Below the pieces are notes generated by a model. That model was not told the origin of the DNA. It made no database searches and saw only the letters and a list, made by a program, of their open reading frames with translations. Shown here piece after piece: positions 17,770-26,028 of a stretch of DNA of 64,000 nt. Source of the DNA: Bradyrhizobium sp. Arg816. Lineage in GTDB: Bacteria; Pseudomonadota; Alphaproteobacteria; Rhizobiales; Xanthobacteraceae. Made by a program: the position numbers and the translations under genes. How positions within the stretch are numbered: position 1 is the first letter of the stretch; each line of letters starts with the position of its first letter. Location: contig NZ_JAPRAQ010000033.1 of assembly GCF_029989365.1 (NCBI RefSeq), forward strand, positions 24,818 to 88,817, given 5' to 3'.

Positions 17770-19357
17770 CGTATCCCCCACTATTGTGGTGGGCCTCCGG
17801 AAAGACCTCCCCGCCTATCAGGGTGGCGAGTCTACCTTTCACTTCGACTTCGAAGCCCTTCCATGGACACTTTGGATGGACAGTGACGCTGTGCACGAGG
17901 GCCCGAAAATCTTCCACTAGGGAACCGCGGTCGTCCTCTGCCTTCGAATGGCCAGCCATTGTCTCGGCAAGCGCCTTCACTGCACCGATGTAGCGATCCA
18001 AGGCAGATGGGTGGAGCGCGATCGGAACGGGGGCTTCTTCGAGCGCGGCCATTTCGGCCTCGACGCGCAGCCGCTCCTCCTTGAGCTCGCCGATCCGCTG
18101 CTTGGCGTCCTCCTCGGATATGACGTACTTGATCACAAGATCAATGTTGCGTTGCCGCTCACCTTCTATTCGGTCACGTTTCGCCGTCAATCGCGCACGC
18201 ACCGCGACTGCGTCCCCCGCAAGCCGCTCTCGTTCACTGTTATAGCCGCGCACATAAGTCTCGATCAGCCGCGGATCCTTTAATTCCTCGGCCATGCCGC
18301 TGAGCACAAGCCTTTCGATATCGCGCAGGTAGATGATCCTACGATTTGAACAACTCCCGCTCTCGCGAACCGCAGAACAGCGGATCCTTGTCTTTCCAGT
18401 CTTGTCACGGTCATGAACCGACATTCCCGACCCACAACAACCGCAGCGAAGAAGACCTGAGAGGAGATGCGGCGCCCGTCGCTTTACGTGGCTGGCCAAG
18501 TGGCTCTTCTTAGTCTTTAAAGCGTGAGCCTGCTCCCAAATGGACCGTTCGACGATGCGTACCTGAGGCGCCTCGATGCTCTGCCACTCATCACGAGGGT
18601 TCGGGCGAGATAATCGCTTGCCCGTATCCGGATCTTTGACCATCCGGACTTTGTTCCAGACGATACGGCCGGCATAGAGTTCGTTGAAGATGAGCCCGGC
18701 ACCACGTTGGGCGTTGCCATTGATCGTCGACGCGTTCCATCGCTGGCCTCGCGGTGGACGAACGTTCTCTCGGTTGAGATCGTGTGCGATGTCCCGGGGC
18801 GTTCGTCCCGCGGCGTATGCCGTGAAAATGCGCCGCACGATCGCAGCCTCGTCTTCGACGATTTCAAGTTCACCGGGTTTGCCGGGAACGGCTCGATATC
18901 CGTAGGCACGCCCCCCGGCGTGGCGACCGTCTCGTATCACACCGGCCATGCCGCGACGAACCTTCTTCGCTCCGTCTTCGCGCTGCATCTGTCCAACGAG
19001 GCCGCGAATTCCAATCAAAATCGAGTCCGCGGTCCCGTCATGAACGGCTTGGATTTCGATCCCTTGAAATGTTAGCCTTTTGTGGATGCCGGCCAAGTCT
19101 TCCATATCACGAGAAAGTCGATCCAGCGCTTCCACAATGACAACGGTAAAATGTTGTTGGCGCGCCGCATCCATAAGCTGCATCAAGCCATCACGCCCGA
19201 ATACAGAGGCCCCAGAACGAGCTTTGTCCGCAAAAGTAGCAACGACGTCGAGTTGATGACGGGCCGCATAGGCCCTGCACAACGCAATCTGATCTTCAGT
19301 CGACTTTTCGTTCTGAAGCTCGGTCGAGAACCGAGCATAAACTGCTGCGGGCTTCAT
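17726..19357 (-). CDS. large serine recombinase (resolvase/invertase family)
   Basis: A 543-residue site-specific recombinase. The catalytic resolvase domain has Ser11 in AVYARFSTELQ and arginines in EALDRLSRD (R80, R83). The middle Recombinase domain has GRAYGYRAVPGKPGELEIVE and TPRDIAHDLNRENV. A zinc ribbon follows (LLRCGCCGSGMSVHD, CSAVRESGSCSN), then a coiled coil. Its last 14 residues (VAGEGLEPPTPGL and neighbours) are encoded by the reverse complement of the tRNA-Met gene. ATG 19357 starts the catalytic domain; the frame extends 13 codons further upstream. It probably integrates or excises the adjoining DNA at the tRNA. Confidence 0.88.
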   Translation of the reverse strand: MKPAAVYARFSTELQNEKSTEDQIALCRAYAARHQLDVVATFADKARSGASVFGRDGLMQLMDAARQQHFTVVIVEALDRLSRDMEDLAGIHKRLTFQGIEIQAVHDGTADSILIGIRGLVGQMQREDGAKKVRRGMAGVIRDGRHAGGRAYGYRAVPGKPGELEIVEDEAAIVRRIFTAYAAGRTPRDIAHDLNRENVRPPRGQRWNASTINGNAQRGAGLIFNELYAGRIVWNKVRMVKDPDTGKRLSRPNPRDEWQSIEAPQVRIVERSIWEQAHALKTKKSHLASHVKRRAPHLLSGLLRCGCCGSGMSVHDRDKTGKTRIRCSAVRESGSCSNRRIIYLRDIERLVLSGMAEELKDPRLIETYVRGYNSERERLAGDAVAVRARLTAKRDRIEGERQRNIDLVIKYVISEEDAKQRIGELKEERLRVEAEMAALEEAPVPIALHPSALDRYIGAVKALAETMAGHSKAEDDRGSLVEDFRALVHSVTVHPKCPWKGFEVEVKGRLATLIGGEVFPEAHHNSGGYVVAGEGLEPPTPGL

Positions 19358-19559
19358 ATTGGACACCACCGCTGATGCGCTTATCGCCGGCGGCATCGAG
19401 ATGATCTTTCATCAGCCGCTCACTCTCAAGCAGATGATCGCGCCTCGCGTCGGCTATTGCAAGGGCTTCAACAAACTTGAACAGAGCAGGATCAATCTCA
19501 CGTGGGGGTACACATTGTAGTGCACGATGAAACACGTCCCTCGTCTTCGTACGTTTCAT
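19296..19559 (-). CDS. small hypothetical protein upstream of the recombinase
   Basis: An 87-residue frame starting at ATG 19559 (MKRTKTRDVFHRALQCVPPR) and overlapping the recombinase start by 62 bases in another frame. It is charged and helix-rich (EALAIADARRDHLLESERLM), with no recognised domain. A translationally coupled small partner of the recombinase is possible. The ribosome-binding site is weak and it may be a chance frame. Confidence 0.4.
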   Translation of the reverse strand: MKRTKTRDVFHRALQCVPPREIDPALFKFVEALAIADARRDHLLESERLMKDHLDAAGDKRISGGVQYEARSSLCSVLDRASERKVD

Positions 19560-19969
19560 CCCGGCAGGATGCCGCGTGGTTTCCACGAACGGCAGGCCGC
19601 TCACACGTCGGTCGTAGAATTGGATACGATTGAAGGCAGAACGGATACACTCTCAGAAGCGGAAAGATCAGGAGCGGAGCTGCTGTTCTAGACAAGATGG
19701 GAGATACTTGCGTGTCATTGTCCGTAGTGGCTCAGAAGGAACGCAAGTAAACGGTCGCGGCAGAATGCTTCGGGTTGGCTCAGCAATTGCCACTCTCCAA
19801 GCGCTTTGCTGTCACCCTCTCAAGGCTGAAACAGGGGTCCGATTCTCCCTAGGGAGCGCCAGTTATTTCAATGGCTTAGGTCTACTCTGGTGAAGTCGTC
19901 GAATATTCGTTGAATAAGCGTCGGCGAACGTTGGCGAACTCCGCAACACTAATTCAGTGATCCAATCAC
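19560..19969. other. gene-free stretch with a tRNA 3'-end-like fragment
   Basis: 410 bases with no convincing gene. At 19831-19861 the sequence CAGGGGTCCGATTCTCCCTA followed by GGGAGCGCCA has the look of a tRNA T-arm and acceptor end, but lacks any 5' half. This is typical of an attachment-site remnant. It separates the recombinase unit from the pseudokinase gene. Confidence 0.4.
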
Positions 19970-20887
19970 CTAGCTCTCTGTCATCTTCGATAGCACATAA
20001 CGGCCGTTATCGGCGAATGCTTCCGCATCCAGCTCGTTGAGAATAGCGTCAACTCGGTTCGTGACCGTTGCGGCATCGAGGATACGATTGCGTTCTGGTT
20101 CAAATAGCAGCCGGATCAGGTCAATTTCTGAGGCACGCAAATCGATTTTCGCGCGCCCTTCAATGAACGGAATATCCTCTTCGTCGAGCTTGTTTGCATC
20201 AAGGCCGATGAGATCGGCGATGACCTTGCCCAGCGCGCGCCAGTCGTCGAGGAAGGAAAAGATGACCGAGCCGACCGGACGGCTCTTGGCGATGACATGC
20301 AGTGGAGCCCTGTTGAGTTCTGCGACCCGCAGGCAAAACTCAAACCCGCCCACGCGAAAATCCGGGGTTGTCGCGGCTCCAGTAGAATAGACGGCCCGGC
20401 CATCGATCCGGCCATGGACCAACCCCTGGCCGTGAACGGCACCGAGAGCTTCCGCCAAACGGCGCAAATTCTTCCAGAGGAGAACGCGCTGACGCGGTCC
20501 GTGTAGGCTGCGGAGCCAATGATCGGGGCGCACAAATCGGGAGGCGTGTTCCAGCGGAGCGACGTCGCTTGGCATGACAATGTAAAATGCATCGTCACTT
20601 TCTCCCGAGGCCAGAACCTCGACAACGACTTCATTCCCCCGCGGGAAAGCACGCACGCGCTCGCTCTGGCGCATTTCATGCCGCCACAGTTCTCGGAAGT
20701 CCGCGTCGACCGCGGTTCCGGTCTTTGCCCAGTATTTGAGGACCACCGGATCGTCAGTACGACGGTCGGTCGCACGGATCACTGCAGATTTCAGCGCGGC
20801 CGTATTTGGGGATGACAGGAAGGTTTCATCGAGCTCGAAGCGTTGCTCAAGCGTATCGAGTTGCCGTTTGGCATTCCTTGATTGCAT
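19970..20887 (-). CDS. protein-kinase-fold protein, probable pseudokinase
   Basis: A 305-residue protein with recognisable kinase landmarks. There is a VVLKYW lysine (K51), a helix-C-like HEMRQSERVRAF (E71), a hinge region (FYIVMPSDVAPLEHA), and a catalytic-loop-like LAEALGAVHGQGLVHGRIDG (H158). The HRD aspartate and the following asparagine are replaced (HGRIDGRAV), and DFG reads GGFEF, so it should be catalytically weak or inactive. ATG 20887 is preceded by GGGGAG. It is divergent from the hipBA operon and ends about 110 bases from a tRNA-like remnant, so it could be a truncated piece of a longer kinase fusion. Confidence 0.55.
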   Translation of the reverse strand: MQSRNAKRQLDTLEQRFELDETFLSSPNTAALKSAVIRATDRRTDDPVVLKYWAKTGTAVDADFRELWRHEMRQSERVRAFPRGNEVVVEVLASGESDDAFYIVMPSDVAPLEHASRFVRPDHWLRSLHGPRQRVLLWKNLRRLAEALGAVHGQGLVHGRIDGRAVYSTGAATTPDFRVGGFEFCLRVAELNRAPLHVIAKSRPVGSVIFSFLDDWRALGKVIADLIGLDANKLDEEDIPFIEGRAKIDLRASEIDLIRLLFEPERNRILDAATVTNRVDAILNELDAEAFADNGRYVLSKMTES

Positions 20888-21111
20888 CAATCTCCCCAAC
20901 TCCACTTCGAATGCAGACGTCGATATGGCGCTTGCGCGTTGTTCGAATCAGTCACGGTGGAACCCTCACGATCTGTGTTTCTTGTTTTGTTCGCAAGGAG
21001 GTTCATGGTAGCCAGCTGCCCGAGTCCGACGAGGCCTCGCTGGCTGTCTCCATTGGGCGGCGCCATTCCAGGGTAGCGGCAGCCCGAAGGACTGGCGAAA
21101 CTGTTAGCTTC

Positions 21112-21142
21112 GTGCTACATATATTCCAATTTTGTAGTGCGA
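21112..21142 (+). promoter_or_regulatory. possible HipB operator
   Basis: GTGCTACA and TTGTAGTGC flank an AT-rich centre, giving a CTACA/TGTAG inverted repeat just upstream of hipB. This is the expected place for autorepression by HipB. The arms are short. Confidence 0.3.
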
Positions 21143-21151
21143 AGGTGTCAA

Positions 21152-21487
21152 ATGCCGACTCCTCACAATCCTCCCGCCGCTGTGCGGCGCGCCCTGCGCA
21201 AGCTGGGCGCGGACATCCATGACGCCCGCCGCCGACGACGGCTGCCCATGGCGGTCGTGGCGGAACGCGCCTTCACGTCCCGCTCCACCCTCCAGAGAGT
21301 CGAAGCCGGCGACACCAACGTCAGCATCGGCATCTATGCCGGTGTCCTCCAAGCGCTCGGTCTCCTCGACGGCCTGAGCCAGATTGCCGACATCAGCAAC
21401 GATAGCGTCGGGCGGGCCCTCGCCAGTGCCGAGCTACCCAAGCGCATCCATCTCAAACGGCCGGCTGGACCGCCCCGTAATGGCTGA
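21152..21487 (+). CDS. hipB: HipB-like XRE-family antitoxin/repressor
   Basis: A 111-residue DNA-binding protein. The helix-turn-helix is around residues 20-75 (LGADIHDARRRRRLPMAVVA, then RAFTSRSTLQRVEAGDTNVS). The C-terminal tail (RIHLKRPAGPPRNG) resembles HipB proteins. ATG 21152 follows GAAGG. It overlaps hipA by eight bases, the usual arrangement of a hipBA toxin-antitoxin operon in which HipB neutralises HipA and represses the operon. Confidence 0.82.
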   Translation: MPTPHNPPAAVRRALRKLGADIHDARRRRRLPMAVVAERAFTSRSTLQRVEAGDTNVSIGIYAGVLQALGLLDGLSQIADISNDSVGRALASAELPKRIHLKRPAGPPRNG

Positions 21488-22727
21488 TTTCGAGGTCCAT
21501 ATCGATCTCGAAGGTCGCACGCGCCAGATCGGGCTGGCGCGGAGCAATCGCGTTCGCGGCGCCGAGACGATTCTCTTCGAATATGACGGCGCGTGGCTGG
21601 AAGACCCCGACGCCTTCTCGCTTGAACCCGCCCTCGCTCTGGGCCGCGGCGCCTTCGCGCCGCCCGCCGGCCTTGCAACTTTCGGTTCCATTGGCGATTC
21701 GGCTCCTGACACCTGGGGCCGTCGCCTCATGCAGCGTTCCGCGCGCCGCCTCGCCGAACGCGAAGGCCGTGCGGTCCGTACGCTCGCGGAGAGCGATTAT
21801 CTTCTAGGCGTCGCCGACGAGACCCGATTGGGCGCGCTGCGCTTTCGCTGGGCTGGCGACGATACCTTCCAGGCGCCGATTCGCACGGGCGTGCCTGCCC
21901 TGGTCGAGCTTGGCCGCCTGCTTCAGATCACCGAACGTATCCTTCGCGACGAGGAAACCGACGAAGATATGCAACTCATCTTCGCTCCTGGATCCTCCTT
22001 GGGCGGGGCGCGGCCCAAGGCGTCGGTGATCGACCAACACGGGCAACTCTCCATCGCCAAATTCCCCAAGGAAACTGACGACTACAGCATGGAGACATGG
22101 GAGGAGATCGCGCTGCGCCTCGCGGGCCAGGCCGGCATCGTCACCCCCAGACATGAATTGATCGATGTCGCCGGTAAGAAGGTCATGCTGTCACGGCGCT
22201 TCGATCGGCGTGGCGCAATCCGCATTCCGTTCTTGTCAGCCATGGCGATGATGGGCGTCCGGGACGGCGAACGCGGCAGCTATCCCGAAATCGTCGATGC
22301 CCTCGCTGAATATGGCGCGCAGAGCAAGACCGACGCCCATGCTCTTTATCGGCGCGTCGTCTTCAATGTGCTGATCTCCAATGTCGACGATCATCTGCGC
22401 AACCACGGTTTCCTGTGGCTCGGAAAGGCAGGATGGTCGCTCTCTCCGGCCTACGATCTCAATCCTGTCCCGACGGATCTCAAGGCGCGGGTTCTGACTA
22501 CCAACATCGATCTTGACGAGGGCACCTGTTCGCTCGATCTGCTGGAGGCTGCTTCCGAGTTCTTCGCGCTGACGCTGGTGCAGGCTCGCGCGATTATCAA
22601 GGAAGTCGCCACCGTCACCGCGACCTGGCGCCACACCGCGAAGGCGGTGGGCGCCCGCGGGGCCGAGATCAACCGCATGGCCAGCGCATTCGAGCACGAC
22701 GACCTGAACCGAGCGCTCGCCTTATGA
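21480..22727 (+). CDS. hipA: HipA-like serine/threonine kinase toxin
   Basis: A 415-residue HipA-family kinase. It has an N-terminal HipA domain, the Gly-rich SSLGGARPK (172-180), the catalytic segment ISNVDDHLRNHGF (300-311) and the metal-binding YDLNP (325-329). HipA kinases phosphorylate aminoacyl-tRNA synthetases such as GltX and cause growth arrest. ATG 21480 lies within the end of hipB. The frame remains open far upstream, but that part is the antisense-type overlap with hipB. All key residues are intact. The gene is coupled downstream (ATGA) to an unusual third gene. Confidence 0.88.
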   Translation: MADFEVHIDLEGRTRQIGLARSNRVRGAETILFEYDGAWLEDPDAFSLEPALALGRGAFAPPAGLATFGSIGDSAPDTWGRRLMQRSARRLAEREGRAVRTLAESDYLLGVADETRLGALRFRWAGDDTFQAPIRTGVPALVELGRLLQITERILRDEETDEDMQLIFAPGSSLGGARPKASVIDQHGQLSIAKFPKETDDYSMETWEEIALRLAGQAGIVTPRHELIDVAGKKVMLSRRFDRRGAIRIPFLSAMAMMGVRDGERGSYPEIVDALAEYGAQSKTDAHALYRRVVFNVLISNVDDHLRNHGFLWLGKAGWSLSPAYDLNPVPTDLKARVLTTNIDLDEGTCSLDLLEAASEFFALTLVQARAIIKEVATVTATWRHTAKAVGARGAEINRMASAFEHDDLNRALAL

Positions 22728-23848
22728 CGAGAACCTTTCTTCACAGCTTCGACCCGCCGACCGCCAATCCCGTCACTGGTCCCACCGTCGACCTCGATGT
22801 CGCAGCCATCGAGGACGCCGGTATCCGGGAAGTGCTGCAAACGCCGGGCGCTGCCTATGGCGCATGGTCCATTCTGGATGCGCTGCTCACCCCAACCGGC
22901 TTTGGAACGCCCTTCATTTTCAAGGAGCCACTTGGTCAGGCCCGCGAGGTGAAGGTGGCCCTATCTGGTCTGTTCGGGCGCTTCATCGCGCGCACCTACC
23001 TTGAGCGGTACTTTAGCCTGTCGATCTTCGCGCATCTCGGCAGCCGCGTCATCGATCTCGACGGGCGCCGAAAGGTGAAGATCAAGCGCTTGTCCCGAGG
23101 TGATCTGCCTGACTGGGTCGCTTGTGCCTCCGACTTGGCCTCCCTGACCGTCGCGGAGGCCAAGGGCTGCCATGATGCAGGAGGTCCGGCAGCGGCATTG
23201 GCCCGCGCCTGGAAGCAGGCCGCGCGAATTGATGTGACGGCCCGAGGCCGCAAAGTCACCGTGAAGCGCATCGCCGTCGCAACACGTTGGGGCATGACCG
23301 TCTCAGGCCCGGCTAGTGCCCATCTCTCGGTCAAGGACCCCGTGGACGAGGGCGAGCCCATCAAGCCAGAGGAGACGGACGCACTCTTCATTGGGCTGCT
23401 CCGCCTCCACATCGCCAATCTGATTCGGCCACTTGGTCATGTCGAACTGTCGGATGCCCTGAAGCGCATGACCCATCAGCCCTTCGCCAACCGGCTCCAG
23501 GCTGACGTCCAGACGGCACGATCGCTGCTCGACGCCGCCCCGGTGGGCGATGTTGAAAAGGCGAGCGCGATCGGCGGGCTTGTCGGTGGAATCGTCACAC
23601 GCGCCGGACCTGTAAACGATGCCGATATTTCCGGTGCCGATCAGGAAGCGCTCGCCCGCCTCAATCTCCGGCCGATCTTCGTTGGGATAGACCGGGATCT
23701 CATCCGCGCCGCCATCGACGCCGAGCCCGACGCAGTGCGCGTCCGGCTGACCGAGACCGCGCAGCCGGATGACTTTGCACGGTCTGATCGTGCGGGGGGC
23801 TGGATCGTGCCGCTCGGCCAGGAACGCCGCATCATCAGAGCGACCTGA
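22724..23848 (+). CDS. third gene of the hip operon; possible PD-(D/E)xK nuclease-fold protein
   Basis: A 374-residue protein whose ATG overlaps the hipA stop (ATGA). No family recognised with certainty. Residues 129-170 read PDWVACASDLASLTVAEAKG followed by ARAWKQAAR. An aspartate before a strand ending in E-x-K (E145-A-K147) and a glutamine in the next helix (Q165) is the layout of restriction-endonuclease-fold enzymes. The rest is mixed alpha/beta with no membrane segment. The coupling suggests it works with the HipBA module, as effector or modulator. The nuclease assignment is an inference from a single motif. Confidence 0.5.
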   Translation: MTRTFLHSFDPPTANPVTGPTVDLDVAAIEDAGIREVLQTPGAAYGAWSILDALLTPTGFGTPFIFKEPLGQAREVKVALSGLFGRFIARTYLERYFSLSIFAHLGSRVIDLDGRRKVKIKRLSRGDLPDWVACASDLASLTVAEAKGCHDAGGPAAALARAWKQAARIDVTARGRKVTVKRIAVATRWGMTVSGPASAHLSVKDPVDEGEPIKPEETDALFIGLLRLHIANLIRPLGHVELSDALKRMTHQPFANRLQADVQTARSLLDAAPVGDVEKASAIGGLVGGIVTRAGPVNDADISGADQEALARLNLRPIFVGIDRDLIRAAIDAEPDAVRVRLTETAQPDDFARSDRAGGWIVPLGQERRIIRAT

Positions 23849-23915
23849 GATGGTGATTGCGAGAACGAAACATAGAAACGTGGCCTGTGGCAGCAGGTAA
23901 AGGGCGGGGGAAACC

Positions 23916-24350
23916 ATGGACGGACAGGACGAGGATCTTTCGAACGAAGCAGCAGCTCTTGCCGACATTCTCAAATGGTCGGCGGATTTGCCGGCTTGGC
24001 AGCGCGATGCGCTGCGGCGGCTATGTAGTCAGCCCCTGCTGGAAAGCGCCGATATCATAACGCTTGTCGCCATCTGCAAGGCCGCCGAACAGGGAGTGCC
24101 CCTCGACGCCAGCCACGTCCGCGACCCGTCGGCCAGCCATGCCGTCGTCAGCCTTGGCGCCCTTCATGGCCTCTCGCACGTCAATGCCCTCGCGCCCGGC
24201 GAGCGGCTATCCTTTGGCAAAGCCGGCCTCACGGTCATCTATGGTGACAATGGCGCAGGTAAGTCCGGATATGCTCGCGTTCTCAAGCAGCTTTGCCGCG
24301 CGCGTTCGCCGAAAGGCGATGCGATCCTGCCTAACATCTACGCGGCCATA
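23916..24350 (+). pseudogene. truncated AAA ATPase (AAA_13 / RloC-PrrC-like N terminus)
   Basis: About 145 residues are recognisable from ATG 23916: an alpha-helical start (ALADILKWSADLPAWQRDAL), then LTVIYGDNGAGKSGYARVLK containing Walker A GDNGAGKS, then LCRARSPKGDAILPNIYA. After about 24350 the frame loses family character, and the IS110 gene follows at 24588. Full-length relatives are several hundred residues long and include anticodon-nuclease-type defence ATPases. It is 67 bases after the putative nuclease gene and probably belonged to the same operon. It is now a remnant. Confidence 0.65.
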
Positions 24351-24587
24351 CGCCCGCGACCGGAGCCGCGAAGCGTCTCCGCCCGTTGGGTCACGATCGT
24401 TGCCGCTTACTGCTTCTGCCTGGTCCGCGCTTCTGTTCGGAGTCGGCCAGAAATGGCTCGCTCCATGATGGGGTCCGGCGAGGCGAGGTCGTCCAAGCTC
24501 ACAGCACGTGCTGGAACGCACAGGGATCGAAACGGACTGACCTTCCCCACGTCCTCGGCAGAGCAGATAGCTACGCCGGAACGATCC

Positions 24588-25625
24588 TTATGTCGTGCGC
24601 GCCGCCGGTGGCTGGCCGAAGCGGAAGTCCGCACCAGCCACCCACATACGGTGCATGATGATAGCCAGCTTCCTGGCTACTGCCACGCATGCTTTCTTCG
24701 CACCTATGCGTTTGGCGAGCTTCACGCCCCATGCCCGCAGAACCGACCATTTCTTCGCGATCCGGAGATGTGAATTTGCTGCCTCGTATAGAGCGTGGCG
24801 CATCATCTTGTCACCGCACTTGCTGATATTGCCAGACCGGTCGATCTCGCCAGATTGATAGACACGTGGGGTCAGTCCCAGGTGCGCCGCCACGGCCCTC
24901 GAGTCCTTGAAACGCGCGGGGTCGTCAATCGTCGCCTTGAAGGACAGGCTCACGATCGGTCCCACGCCTGAGACGGTCATCAAACGCCTGCAGACCCCAT
25001 CTTTACGGGCCACTTGCGAAAGCTGACGGTCCAACAGGGCTTTCTTTGCCCATATGGCGTTCCGTACGTCGAGTAAGGGCTCGATTGCCAATCGCAGTTC
25101 CGGTGCGTCAGCAAGCATGGCCTCGACCTTTGCGGCGAAGCGGGCGCGATGCACGAGCCCCAGCTTGAGGCCATGCACCTTTAGCAAGCCGCGAACGGTA
25201 TCTTCGATCGCCAGCATGTGATCGACGAACTTCCGACGGGCGATCAAGACGGTCCTTAGGATCTGCGAAGCCTCGCTCTTGACGTGTACTGCGCGGTAGT
25301 GGCCAAGCCGCATCATCTCGGCAATGCCGCGCGCATCGCTACGGTCCGTCTTGTTGGGCCGAGACGATAGGAAGCGCTGAGCGTGGCGCGTCTCTATGCA
25401 CACGGTCTCAAAGCCACTCTCTACCAATGCGCCGTAAAGCCATTCTGACAACGGGCAAGCTTCAATACCAACCCGCGCAATCTCATCGCGCCATCCAACT
25501 AGGGCTTTGATGAGTGCGAGAGGTTCGCTCTCGGCTTTACCTTCCCATACCGGCGAGCCGTCTGCTTCGACGACACAGATCGAAGTGGTCTTGAGCGAAA
25601 CATCAAGTCCGACGAACAAAGCCAT
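24588..25625 (-). CDS. IS110-family transposase
   Basis: A 345-residue DEDD transposase. The N-terminal RuvC-like domain begins MALFVGLDVSLKTTSICVVE, with further acidic positions in GIEACPLSEWL and KTDRSDARGIAEM. The C-terminal Transposase_20 domain has LMTVSGVGPIVSLSFKATID and the serine-containing NISKCGDKMMRHALYEAANS. ATG 25625 is preceded by GGGAG. The upstream open frame is non-coding. IS110 elements lack typical terminal inverted repeats, so the exact ends are not fixed here. The gene appears intact. Confidence 0.9.
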   Translation of the reverse strand: MALFVGLDVSLKTTSICVVEADGSPVWEGKAESEPLALIKALVGWRDEIARVGIEACPLSEWLYGALVESGFETVCIETRHAQRFLSSRPNKTDRSDARGIAEMMRLGHYRAVHVKSEASQILRTVLIARRKFVDHMLAIEDTVRGLLKVHGLKLGLVHRARFAAKVEAMLADAPELRLAIEPLLDVRNAIWAKKALLDRQLSQVARKDGVCRRLMTVSGVGPIVSLSFKATIDDPARFKDSRAVAAHLGLTPRVYQSGEIDRSGNISKCGDKMMRHALYEAANSHLRIAKKWSVLRAWGVKLAKRIGAKKACVAVARKLAIIMHRMWVAGADFRFGQPPAARTT

Positions 25626-25975
25626 TTTGCGTCTCCCTTGCCGGGCCGAATCAGTCCCAGACCAGGGTAGCGAAGGGCTGGGGATCGGATTACCCCAGCT
25701 CGCGCAGAGCTTTGGTGCTCCTCGCCGGGGGCACTCGGGAAAGGGGGCTCGCCTGCGGCGATCGCTATCACTGCCCCGTTCCCGGGTGCCGCTATTGAAC
25801 CGGTCTCGTCGCTGCACTCGGACCCGCGTGCCCCTTCGGGTCGCTATGCTCACCGCTCTCCGGGTGCCATTTCTCTTAAGGCGATGCGCCCCTGGCGCAC
25901 GCCCGATCAGGGCCTGCGGCCCTGAGGCGGATTGCGAAGAGGCTCAGAGTAAGAGTGCAGGCTGGGTTTCTCCGT
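25626..25975. other. region upstream of the IS110 transposase
   Basis: About 350 bases without a gene between the transposase start and the ardC leader. It probably contains the IS110 left non-coding end and the junction with the ICE module. No inverted repeats that would define the IS edge were found. Confidence 0.3.
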
Positions 25976-26028
25976 GACGGGTTACAAGCTGCGAGAGAGG
26001 CTCGCGGTGCCCGTCGGGGAGACCCGCG
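25976..26028 (+). ncRNA. structured leader A upstream of ardC
   Basis: GACGGG (25976-25981) pairs with CCCGTC (26010-26015). Inside, an 8-bp hairpin with a 5-base AGAGG loop lies at 25988-26008. GGGGAGA follows, and the ATG starts 13 bases after the outer stem. The same architecture recurs at 27041-27094 before parB. It is a possible cis-acting regulator of translation. Confidence 0.55.

Noticed and set aside
24407..24773. Open frames continuing the AAA ATPase up to 24773
   Set aside because: After about 24350 all three frames are compositionally random, and beyond 24588 they overlap the IS110 transposase in antisense.
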